Program-made: the position numbers and the translations under genes
Assembly: GCA_937934355.1 (NCBI GenBank)
Contig: CALGZY010000267.1
Location: 1-11,944, forward strand
Direction of reading: 5' to 3'
DNA: 11,944 nucleotides
DNA from: an uncultured Collinsella sp.
GTDB lineage: Bacteria > Actinomycetota > Coriobacteriia > Coriobacteriales > Coriobacteriaceae
The notes under the pieces: model-generated
Told to the model about the DNA's origin: nothing
Seen by the model: only the letters and a program-made list of their open reading frames with translations
Database searches by the model: none
Shown: one piece after another, positions 6,944 to 11,944 of the stretch
Position numbering within the stretch: position 1 is the first letter of the stretch
Layout: every line of letters starts with the position of its first letter

Positions 6944-7866
6944 GAATAGGTTTTATAGGCTTGTAGCTCCCATTGCTTTCGTTCAACCTTCGCAACCGAG
7001 TCGAGAATGAGTCCTGTTGCCAAGCTCAGGCCGCACAGAAACATGAATGAGGCTGCGAGCATGGCTGTGGGGAAGCGGGGGACTAAGCCGGTTTGGAAGT
7101 ACTCCGCAACAATTGGAATTCCGAGGGCAAGGCCTATGATGGCGAAGATGAGCGCTATAAGGGTAAAGAACTTGAGCGGACGATAGTCTTTAAAGAGCGT
7201 TCCAATCATTGCGATGACCTTGATGCCGTCGCTAACGGTGTTGAGCTTGGACTCGGAGCCTGCGGGCCGATCGCGATACTCCACCGGCACGTCTTTAATT
7301 CGCCAGCGGTGATCGACAGCGTGGATGGAGAGCTCGGTCTCAATCTGGAAGCCCTCGCTCAAAACGGGGAAGGTCTTGACGAAGGGTCTGCTCATGGCTC
7401 GGTAGCCGGTCATCACGTCGTCAAAGCTGTAGCCGTAAATCCACTTGATCATGGCGCGAACAAGATTGTTGCCAAAGCCGTGGAAGGCCCTCTTGTTCTC
7501 TTCGGCATAGGTGCCGTTTGACAGGCGATCGCCAACGGTCATATCGGCTTCGCCGTTAAGGATGGGCTCGCAAAGCGCCTTTGCCGCCTCGGCGGGGTAA
7601 GTGTCGTCTCCATCAACCATTAGATAGCATTCGGCGTCGACATCACGGAACATTTGGCGGCACACGTTGCCTTTGCCCTGTCTGGGCTCGCGGCGCACCG
7701 TGGCACCGTGCTGCTTGGCGATTTGCGAAGTGCCATCAGACGAGTTGTTGTCATATACAAAGACGGTTGCACCGGGTAACTCTCGATGAAAATCGTCGAC
7801 AACTTTGCCAATCATCAGTGCTTCGTTGTAGCAGGGGATTATGACGGCGGTATTCGAATAGTCCAT
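6937..7866 (-). CDS. Membrane-anchored GT2 glycosyltransferase, DPM1/GtrB-like (polyprenyl-phosphate sugar synthase)
   Basis: This 309-residue protein has an N-terminal GT-A domain: PCYNE at 11-15, DNNSSDGT at 39-46, QGKGN at 63-67, and the DxD motif in DGDDTYP at 85-91, with MTGYRAMSR at 152-160 and QIETELS at 174-180. Two C-terminal transmembrane helices follow, at about 232-254 and 266-288. This layout matches dolichol/polyprenyl-phosphate mannose or glucose synthases such as GtrB, which load a sugar from a nucleotide donor onto undecaprenyl phosphate at the inner membrane face for later use outside by a GT-C enzyme. No GT-C partner is in the window, so the sugar and acceptor are unknown. 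ATG at 7866-7864 is set by AAAGGAGGT (7880-7872) with 5-base spacing. It is convergent with paralogue B and divergent from wzm, so it is a single-gene unit. Its GC lies between the low-GC cassette and the flanks. Confidence 0.88.
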   Translation of the reverse strand: MDYSNTAVIIPCYNEALMIGKVVDDFHRELPGATVFVYDNNSSDGTSQIAKQHGATVRREPRQGKGNVCRQMFRDVDAECYLMVDGDDTYPAEAAKALCEPILNGEADMTVGDRLSNGTYAEENKRAFHGFGNNLVRAMIKWIYGYSFDDVMTGYRAMSRPFVKTFPVLSEGFQIETELSIHAVDHRWRIKDVPVEYRDRPAGSESKLNTVSDGIKVIAMIGTLFKDYRPLKFFTLIALIFAIIGLALGIPIVAEYFQTGLVPRFPTAMLAASFMFLCGLSLATGLILDSVAKVERKQWELQAYKTYSK

Positions 7867-7871
7867 GTAGG

Positions 7872-7880
7872 ACCTCCTTT
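7872..7880 (-). promoter_or_regulatory. Strong Shine-Dalgarno for the GT2 gene
   Basis: AAAGGAGGT on the minus strand, 5 bases before the ATG at 7866-7864, is a near-perfect anti-16S match and stronger than the sites of the two GlfT2-like genes. Confidence 0.85.
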
Positions 7881-7899
7881 AATGAATCAACGGGTCGAA

Positions 7900-7905
7900 A
7901 GTATA
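7900..7905 (-). promoter_or_regulatory. Candidate -10 element for the GT2 gene
   Basis: TATACT on the minus strand (7905-7900) would place the start of transcription near 7893, about 27 bases before the GT2 ATG. No good -35 is visible at 16-18 bases spacing. A competing TATAAT lies at 7930-7925, also on the minus strand and also without a clear -35. Confidence 0.35.
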
Positions 7906-7984
7906 CCTATCGTCTGCCCCTTTGATTATATATGGGTTAGTTCTCCAGATTTGTTGCGGTGAGTTATCGTCAACGTAGGAGGGC

Positions 7985-7990
7985 TATACT
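7985..7990 (+). promoter_or_regulatory. Candidate -10 element for wzm-wzt
   Basis: TATACT at 7985-7990 would start transcription near 7997, about 30 bases before GTG 8028. It lies in TATACTTTC, which is mirrored on the other strand at 7897-7905. The -35 region (about 7962-7967) is weak. If this promoter is real, an upstream in-frame start at 7959 would not be on the transcript. Confidence 0.4.
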
Positions 7991-8014
7991 TTCCACTGTT
8001 ATGTTTTACGAGAC

Positions 8015-8020
8015 AAGGAG
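8015..8020 (+). promoter_or_regulatory. Shine-Dalgarno that selects the GTG start of wzm
   Basis: AAGGAG at 8015-8020 lies 7 bases before GTG 8028. The in-frame ATG 8001 and GTG 7959 have no comparable site. Confidence 0.75.
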
Positions 8021-8027
8021 ATGGTCC

Positions 8028-8873
8028 GTGGCTGACAACGTAGAGAGTCAGAAAGCGGTGGCTAAACCGGCCTCTCACGCTAAAAATGATTTTGAAAAGG
8101 ACAAGTTCATTCTTAAGCAGCTTGTCACCAAAGATTTTAAGATTAAATATCGTCGCAGTGTTCTGGGTGTGGCATGGTCCGTGCTTAACCCGCTGCTGAT
8201 GATGATTGTTATGTCGATCGTGTTTTCGACAATCTTCGCGCAAGGTCGCAATGGTTCTATTACGCCCGAAATGTATCCGCTTTACTTGATCGTCGGTAAC
8301 GTGACGTTCTCTGTCATGTCCGAGTCGACGAACCAAGCGCTTATGTCCATCATTTGGGCTTCCTCTCTGCTTAAGAAGGTTAAGGTGCACCGTTGGGTCT
8401 TTCCGGTGCAGAAGGTACTGTTCTCGCTCGTTAACTTCGCCTTCTCTTTGGTTGCCGTCGCCTTGGTTATGCTTTGGTTCCACGTGCTTCCCACCTGGCA
8501 TTTAATTCTGCTGCCGGTTTGCTTGCTCCTGCTCATGTGTTTCTGCATGGGCTTGGGCATGATGCTGTCTGCGCTGGCGGTTTTTTTCCGCGATGTTATG
8601 CACCTGTGGACCGTTGTTATCACGGCCTGGATGTATCTGACGCCGATTTTCTGGACAACCGACTTCATTAGCAAAATGGCACATTGGATCCAGGTCCTTG
8701 TGGTTGTGAATCCCATGTACAACTACCTCCAGTTTATGCGTGATATCTTCCTGTTTAATACCGTGCCTTCTGCGCTTACCTTTGGGCTGTGTGTTGTTTG
8801 GGCTATTCTTGCTCTTGCTATTGGTTACGCCGTCTTTCACAAGACCGAGCACAAGTTTATCCTCTACATCTAA
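8028..8873 (+). CDS. wzm: Polysaccharide ABC exporter, permease subunit (Wzm/TagG/RgpC type)
   Basis: This 281-residue ABC-2 family permease moves a lipid-linked polysaccharide across the cytoplasmic membrane together with the ATPase encoded next to it. A charged cytosolic N-terminus (about 1-45) holds the amphipathic FKIKYRRSVLG segment typical of the family. Roughly six membrane segments follow, at about 51-71, 83-102, 130-152, 157-185, 192-209 and 252-270. The FFRDV motif at 186-190, before the fifth helix, and the NP at 228-229 are family features. Length is normal for Wzm/TagG. GTG 8028 is chosen from its ribosome binding site and the candidate promoter. Its stop TAA is part of TAAGGAG, the ribosome binding site of wzt, so the two subunits are co-translated. 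In a monoderm bacterium the cargo would be a wall polysaccharide or teichoic-acid-like polymer. Galf/rhamnose cargo is inferred from the neighbours. Confidence 0.92.
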   Translation: MADNVESQKAVAKPASHAKNDFEKDKFILKQLVTKDFKIKYRRSVLGVAWSVLNPLLMMIVMSIVFSTIFAQGRNGSITPEMYPLYLIVGNVTFSVMSESTNQALMSIIWASSLLKKVKVHRWVFPVQKVLFSLVNFAFSLVAVALVMLWFHVLPTWHLILLPVCLLLLMCFCMGLGMMLSALAVFFRDVMHLWTVVITAWMYLTPIFWTTDFISKMAHWIQVLVVVNPMYNYLQFMRDIFLFNTVPSALTFGLCVVWAILALAIGYAVFHKTEHKFILYI

Positions 8874-8877
8874 GGAG
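8872..8877 (+). promoter_or_regulatory. Shine-Dalgarno for wzt overlapping the wzm stop
   Basis: AAGGAG shares its first two bases with the wzm stop TAA (8871-8873) and lies 8 bases before ATG 8886. This favours ATG 8886 over GTG 8877, which would sit at the edge of the site itself. Confidence 0.8.
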
Positions 8878-8885
8878 TGCTGCTC

Positions 8886-9653
8886 ATGACTGAATCTGCT
8901 ATTGATTACAGCAAGCAGCCCCTTGCTGTTGAGGTCAAAGACGTCACCATGATCTTTAACATGGCGTCCGAGTCGCTTACGAACCTCAAAGAGTATTTTA
9001 TTAAGCTCGCGAAGCATGAGCTGTTCTTTGAGGAATTCCGTGCGCTTAAGCACATTTCATTTGATGTGCATCGTGGCGAGGTCGTTGGCCTTGTTGGTAC
9101 TAACGGTTCCGGCAAGTCTACGATGCTCAAGATCATCGCTGGCGTTTTGGAGCCCAGCGAAGGTGAGGTTAAGGTTCACGGCAATATTGCGCCGCTGATT
9201 GAGCTTGGTGCTGGCTTTGACCCGGAGCTTACGGCTCGTGAGAACATCTATCTGAACGGTGCGCTGCTTGGCTATACCAAGGAGTTTATCGACGCTAGTT
9301 TTGACGAGATTATTGAGTTCGCCGAGCTTAAAGACTTCGTTGACATGCCCTTGAAGAACTTCTCGTCGGGTATGGTCGCGCGTATCGCCTTTGCTATCGC
9401 TACGATTACCGAGCCCGATATTCTCATCGTCGATGAGACGCTTTCTGTTGGCGATGTCTTTTTCCAGCAGAAATGCGAGCGCCGTATTCAGCACTTTATT
9501 GAGAGTGGCGACGTCACGGTCTTGTTCGTTTCTCACTCCATGGAGCAGGTTGAGCGTATTTGCCAGCGTGCTGTGTGGATCGAGAAGGGTGATCTGCGCA
9601 TGGATGGTCCCGTGGACGAGGTCTGCAAGGCGTACCACGACCAGTTCAAGTAG
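8886..9653 (+). CDS. wzt: Polysaccharide ABC exporter, ATP-binding subunit (Wzt/TagH type, short form)
   Basis: This 255-residue nucleotide-binding domain powers the Wzm exporter. Walker A is GTNGSGKST at 71-79, the ABC signature is the variant FSSGM at 159-163, Walker B is DILIVDE at 178-184, and the switch histidine is H217 in SHSMEQ. Residues about 26-56, between the first strand and RALKHISF, are the family insertion seen in Wzt/TagH/RgpD proteins. The protein stops right after the NBD. It lacks the roughly 150-residue C-terminal carbohydrate-binding domain of E. coli O9a Wzt that recognises a capped chain end, and so resembles the Klebsiella galactan (O2a) type, which also exports a Galf-containing polymer. 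Chain length is therefore unlikely to be set by cap recognition. No terminator separates it from the tRNA gene downstream. Confidence 0.93.
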   Translation: MTESAIDYSKQPLAVEVKDVTMIFNMASESLTNLKEYFIKLAKHELFFEEFRALKHISFDVHRGEVVGLVGTNGSGKSTMLKIIAGVLEPSEGEVKVHGNIAPLIELGAGFDPELTARENIYLNGALLGYTKEFIDASFDEIIEFAELKDFVDMPLKNFSSGMVARIAFAIATITEPDILIVDETLSVGDVFFQQKCERRIQHFIESGDVTVLFVSHSMEQVERICQRAVWIEKGDLRMDGPVDEVCKAYHDQFK

Positions 9654-9655
9654 GT

Positions 9656-9661
9656 TATAAT
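9656..9661 (+). promoter_or_regulatory. Candidate -10 for the tRNA-Arg gene
   Basis: TATAAT lies 3 bases past the wzt stop and about 45 bases before the tRNA. The position at 17 bases spacing (9633-9638, TACCAC) is a poor -35, so this is tentative. The tRNA may instead be processed from the wzm-wzt transcript. Confidence 0.35.
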
Positions 9662-9706
9662 TTATTGGCTGTGTGAACTTGTACCCGCTTGGACGCCCGG
9701 CTTTAT

Positions 9707-9783
9707 GCTCCATTAGCTCAGTTGGATAGAGCAGGGGACTTCTAATCCCAAGGTCGACGGTTCGAATCCGCCATGGAGCACCA
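9707..9783 (+). tRNA. tRNA-Arg (anticodon UCU), CCA encoded
   Basis: The cloverleaf is complete: acceptor stem GCTCCAT/ATGGAGC, D-arm GCTC-AGTTGGATA-GAGC, anticodon loop CTTCTAA (anticodon TCT), variable loop AGGTC, T-loop TTCGAAT, discriminator A at 9780 and CCA at 9781-9783. It reads AGA and AGG. Two non-canonical pairs are seen: G-A at the top of the anticodon stem (27-43) and A-C in the T-stem (50-64). It sits 53 bases after wzt on the same strand and is followed by a terminator. Confidence 0.95.
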
Positions 9784-9794
9784 GAGAGTTTTTG

Positions 9795-9827
9795 AAGACC
9801 CGGTATAATGCCGGGTCTTTGCTTTTT
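9795..9827 (+). terminator. Intrinsic terminator after tRNA-Arg
   Basis: A perfect 9-bp stem, AAGACCCGG (9795-9803) with CCGGGTCTT (9811-9819), has a 7-base loop and is followed by TGCTTTTT. It is the only clear terminator after wzm-wzt and the tRNA. Confidence 0.93.
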
Positions 9828-9857
9828 AGGACGCGTGCGCGTGCAGTGCTCCCTCAA

Positions 9858-9896
9858 CAATAAGCCCGGTGTAGCATCGCTGCACCGGGCTTATTG
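9858..9896 (-). terminator. Long hairpin downstream of glf, probable terminator
   Basis: An 18-bp stem with a single G-T pair, 9858-9875 with 9879-9896, closes on a 3-base loop. The outer part, CAATAAGCCCGGTG, is perfectly paired. It lies 42 bases past the glf stop. On the minus strand the 3' arm ends TTATTG and is followed by only a few more T residues. It also faces the tRNA terminator and could act in both directions. The rest of the gap 9784-9938 shows no gene. Confidence 0.7.
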
Positions 9897-9938
9897 CTTC
9901 TTGCGAATTTGGTTGTCGGTCTCGAGTCGTTGAGCTCC

Positions 9939-11063
9939 CTACGCCTCTGTCGGCTCCACGCCCAGCTCGTTGCGGACGAGCTCGAAGGCGGCGGCGATGG
10001 CCTTGTCCATGTCGTAGTACTTGTAGCCGCCCAGGCGACCGGCGAAGACCACGTCGCCCTCCTGCGCCGCCAGCTCCTCGTACTGCTTGTAGAGGGCCTC
10101 GTTCTTGGCGTCGTTGATGGGGTAGTAGGGCTCGTCGCCGGGCTTCCAATCCGCCGGGTACTCGCGCGTGATGACGGTCTTGTCCTGCGTGCCGAACTCG
10201 AAGTGCTTGTGCTCGATGATACGCGTAAAGGGGATCTCGCGCTCGGTGTAGTTGACCACGGCCACGCCCTGGTGGTCGGCCTCGTCGAGCGTCTCAGTCT
10301 CGAAGCGCAGGCTGCGGTACTCGAGCGTGCCCAGCTTGAAGTCGTAGAACGCGTCGATGGGGCCGCAGTAGATCGTCTTGGCGGCGATATCAGGCTCGGC
10401 GGCGATGAGCTCCTTGTACTCCACGCCGCAGCGCACCTCGACGCCCTCGAGCATGTTGGCGACCATCTTGGTGTAGCCGCCCATGGGGATGCCCTGGTAG
10501 CGGTCGTTGAAGTAGTTGTTATCGTAGGTGAAGCGGCAGGGGAGGCGCTTGATTATGCTCGCGGGCAGGTCGCGGCAGTCGCGGCCCCACTGCTTCTCGG
10601 TGTAGCCCTTCACGAGCGTCTCGAAGATGTCGCGGCCGACGAGCGACAGCGCCTGCTCCTCGAGGTTTGCCGGCTCTCCGATGCTCTCGGCGGCAACCTG
10701 CTCGGCGATCTTTGCCTTGGCGTCCGCCGGCGTGACGACGCCCGGCCACATCTTGGCGAAGGTGTTCATGTTGAAGGGCATGTTGTACATGTTGCCGTGG
10801 AAGTTGGCGACCGGCGAGTTGACGTAGTTGTTGAACTCGGCGAAGCGGTTGACGTAGTCCCAGACGTCCTTCATGGAGGTGTGGAAGATATGCGCACCGT
10901 AGCGGTGGACCTGGATGCCCTCGACTTCCTCGGTATAGATGTTGCCGGCGATGTGATCGCGGCGATCGATGACTAGGACCGACTTGCCGGCGCGCTTGGC
11001 GGCATTGGCAAAGACGGCACCCGAAAGGCCGGCACCGACGACAAGGTAATCGTACTGGGACAT
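9939..11063 (-). CDS. glf: UDP-galactopyranose mutase
   Basis: This 374-residue flavoenzyme interconverts UDP-galactopyranose and UDP-galactofuranose in the cytosol and so provides the only known donor for Galf polymers. The FAD-binding GAGLSG is at 10-15. Family blocks follow in order: RRDHIAGNIY, HRYGAHIFHT, FNMNTFAKMWP, YTEKQWG, RFTYDNNYFNDRYQGIPMGGYTKM, TREYP, and a C-terminal GRLGGYKYYDMD. These include the conserved arginines and aromatic residues that hold the substrate. Length matches bacterial Glf (about 370). ATG at 11063-11061 follows AAAGGAG with 7 bases of spacing; a longer frame starting at 11138 has no such site and adds an unconserved 25-residue leader. The gene is GC-rich, unlike the GlfT2-like genes it serves, and sits outside the low-GC cassette across the tRNA. 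Its promoter probably lies in 11064-11141, where I see no convincing -35/-10 pair. Confidence 0.96.
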   Translation of the reverse strand: MSQYDYLVVGAGLSGAVFANAAKRAGKSVLVIDRRDHIAGNIYTEEVEGIQVHRYGAHIFHTSMKDVWDYVNRFAEFNNYVNSPVANFHGNMYNMPFNMNTFAKMWPGVVTPADAKAKIAEQVAAESIGEPANLEEQALSLVGRDIFETLVKGYTEKQWGRDCRDLPASIIKRLPCRFTYDNNYFNDRYQGIPMGGYTKMVANMLEGVEVRCGVEYKELIAAEPDIAAKTIYCGPIDAFYDFKLGTLEYRSLRFETETLDEADHQGVAVVNYTEREIPFTRIIEHKHFEFGTQDKTVITREYPADWKPGDEPYYPINDAKNEALYKQYEELAAQEGDVVFAGRLGGYKYYDMDKAIAAAFELVRNELGVEPTEA

Positions 11064-11070
11064 GGATATG

Positions 11071-11077
11071 CTCCTTT
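11071..11077 (-). promoter_or_regulatory. Shine-Dalgarno for glf
   Basis: AAAGGAG on the minus strand, 7 bases before the ATG at 11063-11061, decides the glf start. Confidence 0.8.
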
Positions 11078-11141
11078 GTATGTCAATTGGACAGCTACTT
11101 AAGCTTTGGGACAAACAAACCTGATTATTTAGTCCCATGGA

Positions 11142-11576
11142 TTAGTGTAGCAGATACTCTTTCAGCAGCTCCAGCGCGCGAGCGTAGCCCTGCAGGCCCT
11201 CGCCGGTGATGGTGGCGAAGCAGGCCAGGCGGGCGTAGCTCACCTGGCGGAAGTCCTCGCGTGTTTCGACGGCGCTAATGTGGACCTCCACAGCCGGGAT
11301 GGCGACGGCTTTGAGCGCGTCCAGAATCGCCACGCTCGTGTGCGTGTAGGCCGCCGGATTGATGACGATGCCGTCGGCACGCCCGAGGCAGCGCTGGATC
11401 ATCCCGACCAGCCCGCCCTCGGAATTGGTCTGCGACACGAGGACTTCCGCACCGTTTTCCCGTGCGTAGGCTTCGATCGTTTCAACAAGCGACGCATAGT
11501 CGGCTCGGCCGTAAATGTCAGGCTCGCGTATGCCGAGCATATTGAGATTGGGTCCGTTGAGGACAGCGATTCGCAT
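11142..11576 (-). CDS. aroQ: 3-dehydroquinate dehydratase, type II
   Basis: This 144-residue, cytosolic type II dehydroquinase performs the third step of the shikimate pathway (3-dehydroquinate to 3-dehydroshikimate). The N-terminus has NGPNLNMLGIREP with R17 and then IYG with catalytic Y22 on the mobile loop. NPAAYTHTSVAILDAL at 73-88 supplies N73 and H79, and EVHIS carries E97 and the catalytic H99, followed by R106. The usual SNVHAREEFR after EVHIS is changed to SAVETREDFR, a modest departure. Length is typical (about 145). Its ATG overlaps the TGA of the shikimate kinase gene as TGATG, and its AAAGGAG (11591-11585) lies inside that gene, so translation is coupled. It is GC-rich and a housekeeping gene with no evident link to the polysaccharide genes. 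Confidence 0.95.
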   Translation of the reverse strand: MRIAVLNGPNLNMLGIREPDIYGRADYASLVETIEAYARENGAEVLVSQTNSEGGLVGMIQRCLGRADGIVINPAAYTHTSVAILDALKAVAIPAVEVHISAVETREDFRQVSYARLACFATITGEGLQGYARALELLKEYLLH

Positions 11577-11944
11577 CAGAGCGGCTCCTTTCTGTTTCGC
11601 ACCCGCGCAAGGATTTCGCGGGCGGTCTGCGCCGGGTCGCCGTCATTTTCGACGGTGAGGTCGGCGTATGCTTCGTACAGCGGACGCCGTGCCTTGTAGA
11701 GATGAGCTACACCGTCCGCCGAAAGCGGCCGGTCTGCGGTGGCGAGTGCGTCCAACGGACGCGTGAGGCAGATTACCGTCCCGTTGCGGCACAGGCGGCG
11801 CATATTTTCCGAACGCGTGACGGTGCCGCCGCCGCAGGCGATGACGGCGCCGCTTTCCGCAGCCAGCGAGGCGCAGACCTCGCTCTCATACGCGCGGAAG
11901 GCGTCTTCACCCCGCGTTCGGATCCATTCGGCGGCCGTTCTGCC
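11576..11944 (-). CDS. aroK: Shikimate kinase, C-terminal part (5' end outside the window)
   Basis: The frame is open from the window edge (base 11944) to TGA at 11578-11576, giving 122 residues. Shikimate kinase phosphorylates shikimate at O3 with ATP. The part present has GEDAFRAYE at 12-20, matching the family GExxFRxxE; the shikimate-binding CGGGTV at 37-42; a lid region with RPLS; and a C-terminal ARRPLYEAYADLTV. The Walker A P-loop and the D-x-D residues must lie beyond the window. An internal ATG at 11803 is not a start, since conserved sequence continues upstream of it. Whether the full gene is a stand-alone kinase or fused to another shikimate enzyme cannot be told here. It overlaps aroQ by one base (TGATG). 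Confidence 0.88.
   Translation of the reverse strand, partial: GRTAAEWIRTRGEDAFRAYESEVCASLAAESGAVIACGGGTVTRSENMRRLCRNGTVICLTRPLDALATADRPLSADGVAHLYKARRPLYEAYADLTVENDGDPAQTAREILARVRNRKEPL

Noticed and set aside
7959..8027. Upstream GTG (7959) or ATG (8001) starts for wzm
   Set aside because: Neither has a Shine-Dalgarno, the extra residues do not look like the family, and AAGGAG sits 7 bases before GTG 8028.
9685..9714. TTGTAC...TTTATG as a promoter for the tRNA
   Set aside because: Spacing is 17 bases, but transcription would begin inside the tRNA.
9707..9783. tRNA-Arg as an integration site for a genomic island
   Set aside because: No integrase, recombinase or repeated copy of the tRNA 3' end was seen in the window, so an attachment-site role is not supported.
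9057..9860. Minus-strand frame running through wzt and the tRNA
   Set aside because: Part of it is the translated complement of the tRNA gene, a well-known source of false protein calls, and the rest is antisense to wzt.
9894..10976. 360-residue open frame on the plus strand across glf
   Set aside because: It is antisense to glf, rich in Val/Leu/Gly/Asp with no motif, and is a GC-driven shadow.
11097..11135. GGGAC...GTCCC pairing between aroQ and glf as a terminator
   Set aside because: Only 5 bp with a long loop and no T-run.

Overview
The window looks like part of a cell-surface polysaccharide locus from a high-GC, Gram-positive actinobacterium. A member of the Coriobacteriia (Collinsella/Olsenella type) is the best guess. 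The reasons are the fused RmlC-RmlD protein, the actinobacterial GlfT2-like galactofuranosyltransferases, and GC-rich flanking genes with AGGAGG-type ribosome binding sites. Assignment below class level cannot be made from this sequence alone. Layout, left to right: (1) 1-1752, very GC-rich, + strand: the 3' end of rfbB (dTDP-glucose 4,6-dehydratase) followed by a bifunctional rfbC-rfbD fusion, which together finish dTDP-L-rhamnose. (2) 1753-6905, + strand, with abruptly lower GC: a GlfT2-like glycosyltransferase, a LicD-family phosphotransferase, and a second GlfT2-like paralogue. A leader with inverted repeats sits at the GC step, and a terminator lies between the first transferase and licD. 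(3) 6937-7866, - strand: a membrane-anchored DPM1/GtrB-like GT2 enzyme, convergent with the second GlfT2-like gene and sharing a perfect bidirectional terminator that contains both stop codons. (4) 8028-9653, + strand: the ABC-2 exporter pair wzm (GTG start) and wzt (short, no C-terminal sugar-binding domain). (5) 9707-9783: tRNA-Arg(UCU) and its terminator. (6) 9858-11944, - strand and GC-rich again: a large hairpin, then glf (UDP-galactopyranose mutase), aroQ (type II 3-dehydroquinate dehydratase) and a 5'-truncated shikimate kinase, the last two translationally coupled. How the genes fit together (inference from known families): Glf makes UDP-Galf; the two GlfT2-like enzymes use it to build a galactofuranose-containing chain; rhamnose comes from dTDP-Rha, probably as primer or linker sugar; LicD may add a phospho-substituent (phosphocholine, or a polyol phosphate by analogy with fukutin-type enzymes); Wzm/Wzt exports the lipid-linked polymer. 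The GT2 enzyme probably makes a polyprenyl-phosphate sugar for extracytoplasmic decoration. No initiating glycosyltransferase, ligase or GT-C partner is present here. The most interesting unit is the low-GC cassette of two GlfT2-like genes bracketing an unusual LicD with a helical N-terminal extension. aroQ and the shikimate kinase are housekeeping neighbours. No CRISPR array, insertion sequence, integrase or phage gene was seen.
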